Part shown: positions 7,119 to 8,666 of the stretch, piece after piece
Position numbering within the stretch: the first letter of the stretch is position 1
Layout: each line of letters starts with the position of its first letter
NCBI GenBank assembly: GCA_025350365.1
Contig: JANXXY010000303.1
Span: 1 to 8,666 of the forward strand
Origin: Bacteroidales bacterium
GTDB lineage: Bacteria; Bacteroidota; Bacteroidia; Bacteroidales; JAAUTT01
Length of the DNA stretch: 8,666 nucleotides
Direction of reading: 5' to 3'
Position numbers and translations under genes: made by a program
The notes under the pieces: model-generated
Seen by the model: the letters and a program-made list of their open reading frames with translations, nothing else
Databases searched by the model: none
Told to the model about the DNA's origin: nothing

Positions 7119-8666
7119 TTATTTCATTGGTGGCCAGTTCTCCGGATTATTTCCCCATGAGGTGTTAGGTTTGCTGCCCATGATAAATTCCAATGTTCCG
7201 CCGCTGAGAATGTCCTTGTGCGTAATAAAGGATTTTTCATAAGGAGTACCATTTAGTTTTGCCGATTGAATATAAACGTTTTCTTTCGAAACACCCGCCG
7301 CCGTTATGGTAAATGTTTTTCCGCTGCCCATGTTCATGGTTAATTTATCGAACGCCGGTGTTCCAATGGCATAGATACCATTAGCCGGGTTAACAGGATA
7401 AAAGCCCATGGAACTGAAAATATACCAGGCTGACATCTGTCCGCAGTCATCATTACCACAAAGGCCATCGCGAGTGGATTTATACAACGAATCGCGTATC
7501 ATGGCAATACGTGATTGAGTTTTCCAAGGCTCTCCGGCATAATTATATAAATAGGCTACATGGTGACTGGGTTCATTCCCCTGTGCATACTGACCCACTA
7601 ATCCCGAAACATCAACAATTCCCACTTCGGTATTCAACTTGGTGGAGAATAACTGATCTAACTTATCAATAAATTTCTTGTCTCCTCCCATAACTTTTTT
7701 TAAACCAGCAATATCCTGGGGAACAAACCAACTATATTGCCAGGCATTCCCTTCGGTAAATCCGTTTCCGGATTTTATTAAGCCCGGATCAAAAGGGTTC
7801 ATCCAGCTTTTGTCAGTATTTCGCGGGCGCATGAAACCAAGGGTAGTATCGGCAATGTTCCAATAATTTTGCGAACGTTTCATATATTCGTTGTAGTCTT
7901 CAGTTTTTCCCAGTGCCTTGGCAAATTGGGCGATACACCAGTCATCGTAAGCATATTCAAGCGTTGTTGAAACCGATTCCAGTTTCTGATCGTGAGGAAT
8001 GTAACCATATTTGCGGTATAAATCGGTGTTACGAATGTTCTGCATGGCGCTTTTTTTCATGGCAATAAACGCTTCGTTCGCATCAAAACCTTTGATTCCC
8101 TTCAGGTAAGCATCGGTTATTACCGGGATGGCATGGTAGCCCGGCATACAATTGGTTTCGTTACCCCACAGACTCCATACAGGCAATAGTCCACTTTCGC
8201 GATATTGCGATAACATCGCATTTATGATATCGGACACTAGCTTGTCATCAGTCAATGTTAGCAAAGGATGCAATGCACGGAATGTATCCCATAACGAAAG
8301 TGTGTAGTAATTGTTAAAACTCGTGTCGCGATGAAGCTTTCCATCCATACCGGTATAACTGCCATCGACATCCGAGTATAGGTTTGGAGCAGTAAATGCA
8401 TGATATACCGCCGTGTAAAATATTTTCAACAAATTATCGTTGGATGATTCAACCGTGAATTTAGAAAGAATTTTTTCCCAGGTATTAGCTGCGGCAGTTT
8501 TAGTGGCCTCGAAATCCCAACCGGTAATTTCAGCGCTTAGATTTTTCTGTGCACCCTCGATGCCCGATGAAGAAAGACCAACTTTTACCATTAGTGGCTT
8601 GTCGCCCAAAACACCAAAATTTAGAATTGCTTTGGCTGAATACCCCTTAGTTTCTTTCAATCCCCC
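7119..8666 (-). CDS. GH92 exo-alpha-mannosidase-type enzyme (N-terminus outside window)
   Basis: The C-terminal 515 residues of a glycoside hydrolase family 92 protein; full-length members are about 750 residues. The frame stays open to the window edge, so the TTG at 8660 is not the real start and any signal peptide is out of view. GH92 enzymes are calcium-dependent inverting exo-alpha-mannosidases acting on N-glycans, yeast mannan or similar glycans. The first about 45 visible residues finish the N-terminal beta-sandwich; the rest is the (alpha/alpha)6 barrel. Diagnostic motifs are APNLYSDVDGSYTGMDGK, LSLWDTFRALHPL, PVWSLWGNETNCMPGYHA, TEGNAWQYSWFVPQD, QYAQGNEPSHH and GLCGNDDCGQMSAWY. By analogy with characterised members, the glutamate of GNEPSHH (codon 7572-7574) is the general acid, and the aspartates of GNDDCGQ (codons 7446-7451) are in the position of the base. 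All are intact. Linkage specificity cannot be judged here. The gene converges on the DUF5107 gene and so is transcribed separately. Confidence 0.94.
   Translation of the reverse strand, partial: GGLKETKGYSAKAILNFGVLGDKPLMVKVGLSSSGIEGAQKNLSAEITGWDFEATKTAAANTWEKILSKFTVESSNDNLLKIFYTAVYHAFTAPNLYSDVDGSYTGMDGKLHRDTSFNNYYTLSLWDTFRALHPLLTLTDDKLVSDIINAMLSQYRESGLLPVWSLWGNETNCMPGYHAIPVITDAYLKGIKGFDANEAFIAMKKSAMQNIRNTDLYRKYGYIPHDQKLESVSTTLEYAYDDWCIAQFAKALGKTEDYNEYMKRSQNYWNIADTTLGFMRPRNTDKSWMNPFDPGLIKSGNGFTEGNAWQYSWFVPQDIAGLKKVMGGDKKFIDKLDQLFSTKLNTEVGIVDVSGLVGQYAQGNEPSHHVAYLYNYAGEPWKTQSRIAMIRDSLYKSTRDGLCGNDDCGQMSAWYIFSSMGFYPVNPANGIYAIGTPAFDKLTMNMGSGKTFTITAAGVSKENVYIQSAKLNGTPYEKSFITHKDILSGGTLEFIMGSKPNTSWGNNPENWPPMK

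Noticed and set aside
8658..8660. TTG as the start of the GH92 gene
   Set aside because: The frame is open to 8666 and most of the N-terminal beta-sandwich is missing, so the true start lies beyond the window.

Overview
The window looks like a piece of a chromosomal glycan-use locus from a Bacteroidota bacterium. The evidence is an AT-rich sequence, AT-rich tracts rather than clear Shine-Dalgarno sites before the starts, a type II lipoprotein signal on a large GH2 enzyme, a GH92 alpha-mannosidase-type gene, and a DUF5107-TPR protein closely resembling those of Bacteroidales and Marinilabiliales-like genomes. The order-level guess is from memory of family members and is not proven by the sequence.

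Layout from left to right. (1) 1-504 (+): the C-terminal third of an MFS sugar-porter permease, cut by the window edge. (2) 501-3344 (+): a GH2-family exo-glycosidase with a lipoprotein signal peptide. It overlaps the permease by 4 bp (ATGA), so the two are almost certainly co-transcribed and translationally coupled. (3) 3345-3692: a bipartite gap. The first about 185 bp are extremely AT-rich (about 23% GC by hand count) with inverted and direct TTTCA repeats. The next about 130 bp rise to about 44% GC and look like a different piece of DNA. (4) 3693-7004 (+): a 1103-residue protein without a signal peptide, made of an N-terminal DUF5107 (mutarotase-like beta-sandwich) region, a beta linker domain and a long TPR solenoid. 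(5) 7005-7118: a convergent gap with a perfect 11-bp inverted repeat. (6) 7119-8666 (-): the catalytic C-terminal two thirds of a GH92 exo-alpha-mannosidase-type enzyme, whose N-terminus lies outside the window.

Working model (inference): the GH2 lipoprotein, outside the cytoplasm, and GH92, if it is exported as is usual, remove terminal sugars from an oligosaccharide or glycoconjugate. The MFS permease imports the released sugar. The DUF5107-TPR protein, apparently cytosolic, acts on or senses a sugar product inside the cell. No SusC/SusD pair, sigma/anti-sigma pair or hybrid two-component regulator is in view, so it cannot be said whether this is part of a full polysaccharide utilisation locus. 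The least understood component is the DUF5107-TPR protein. I see no CRISPR array, tRNA, rRNA, phage or intact insertion sequence.
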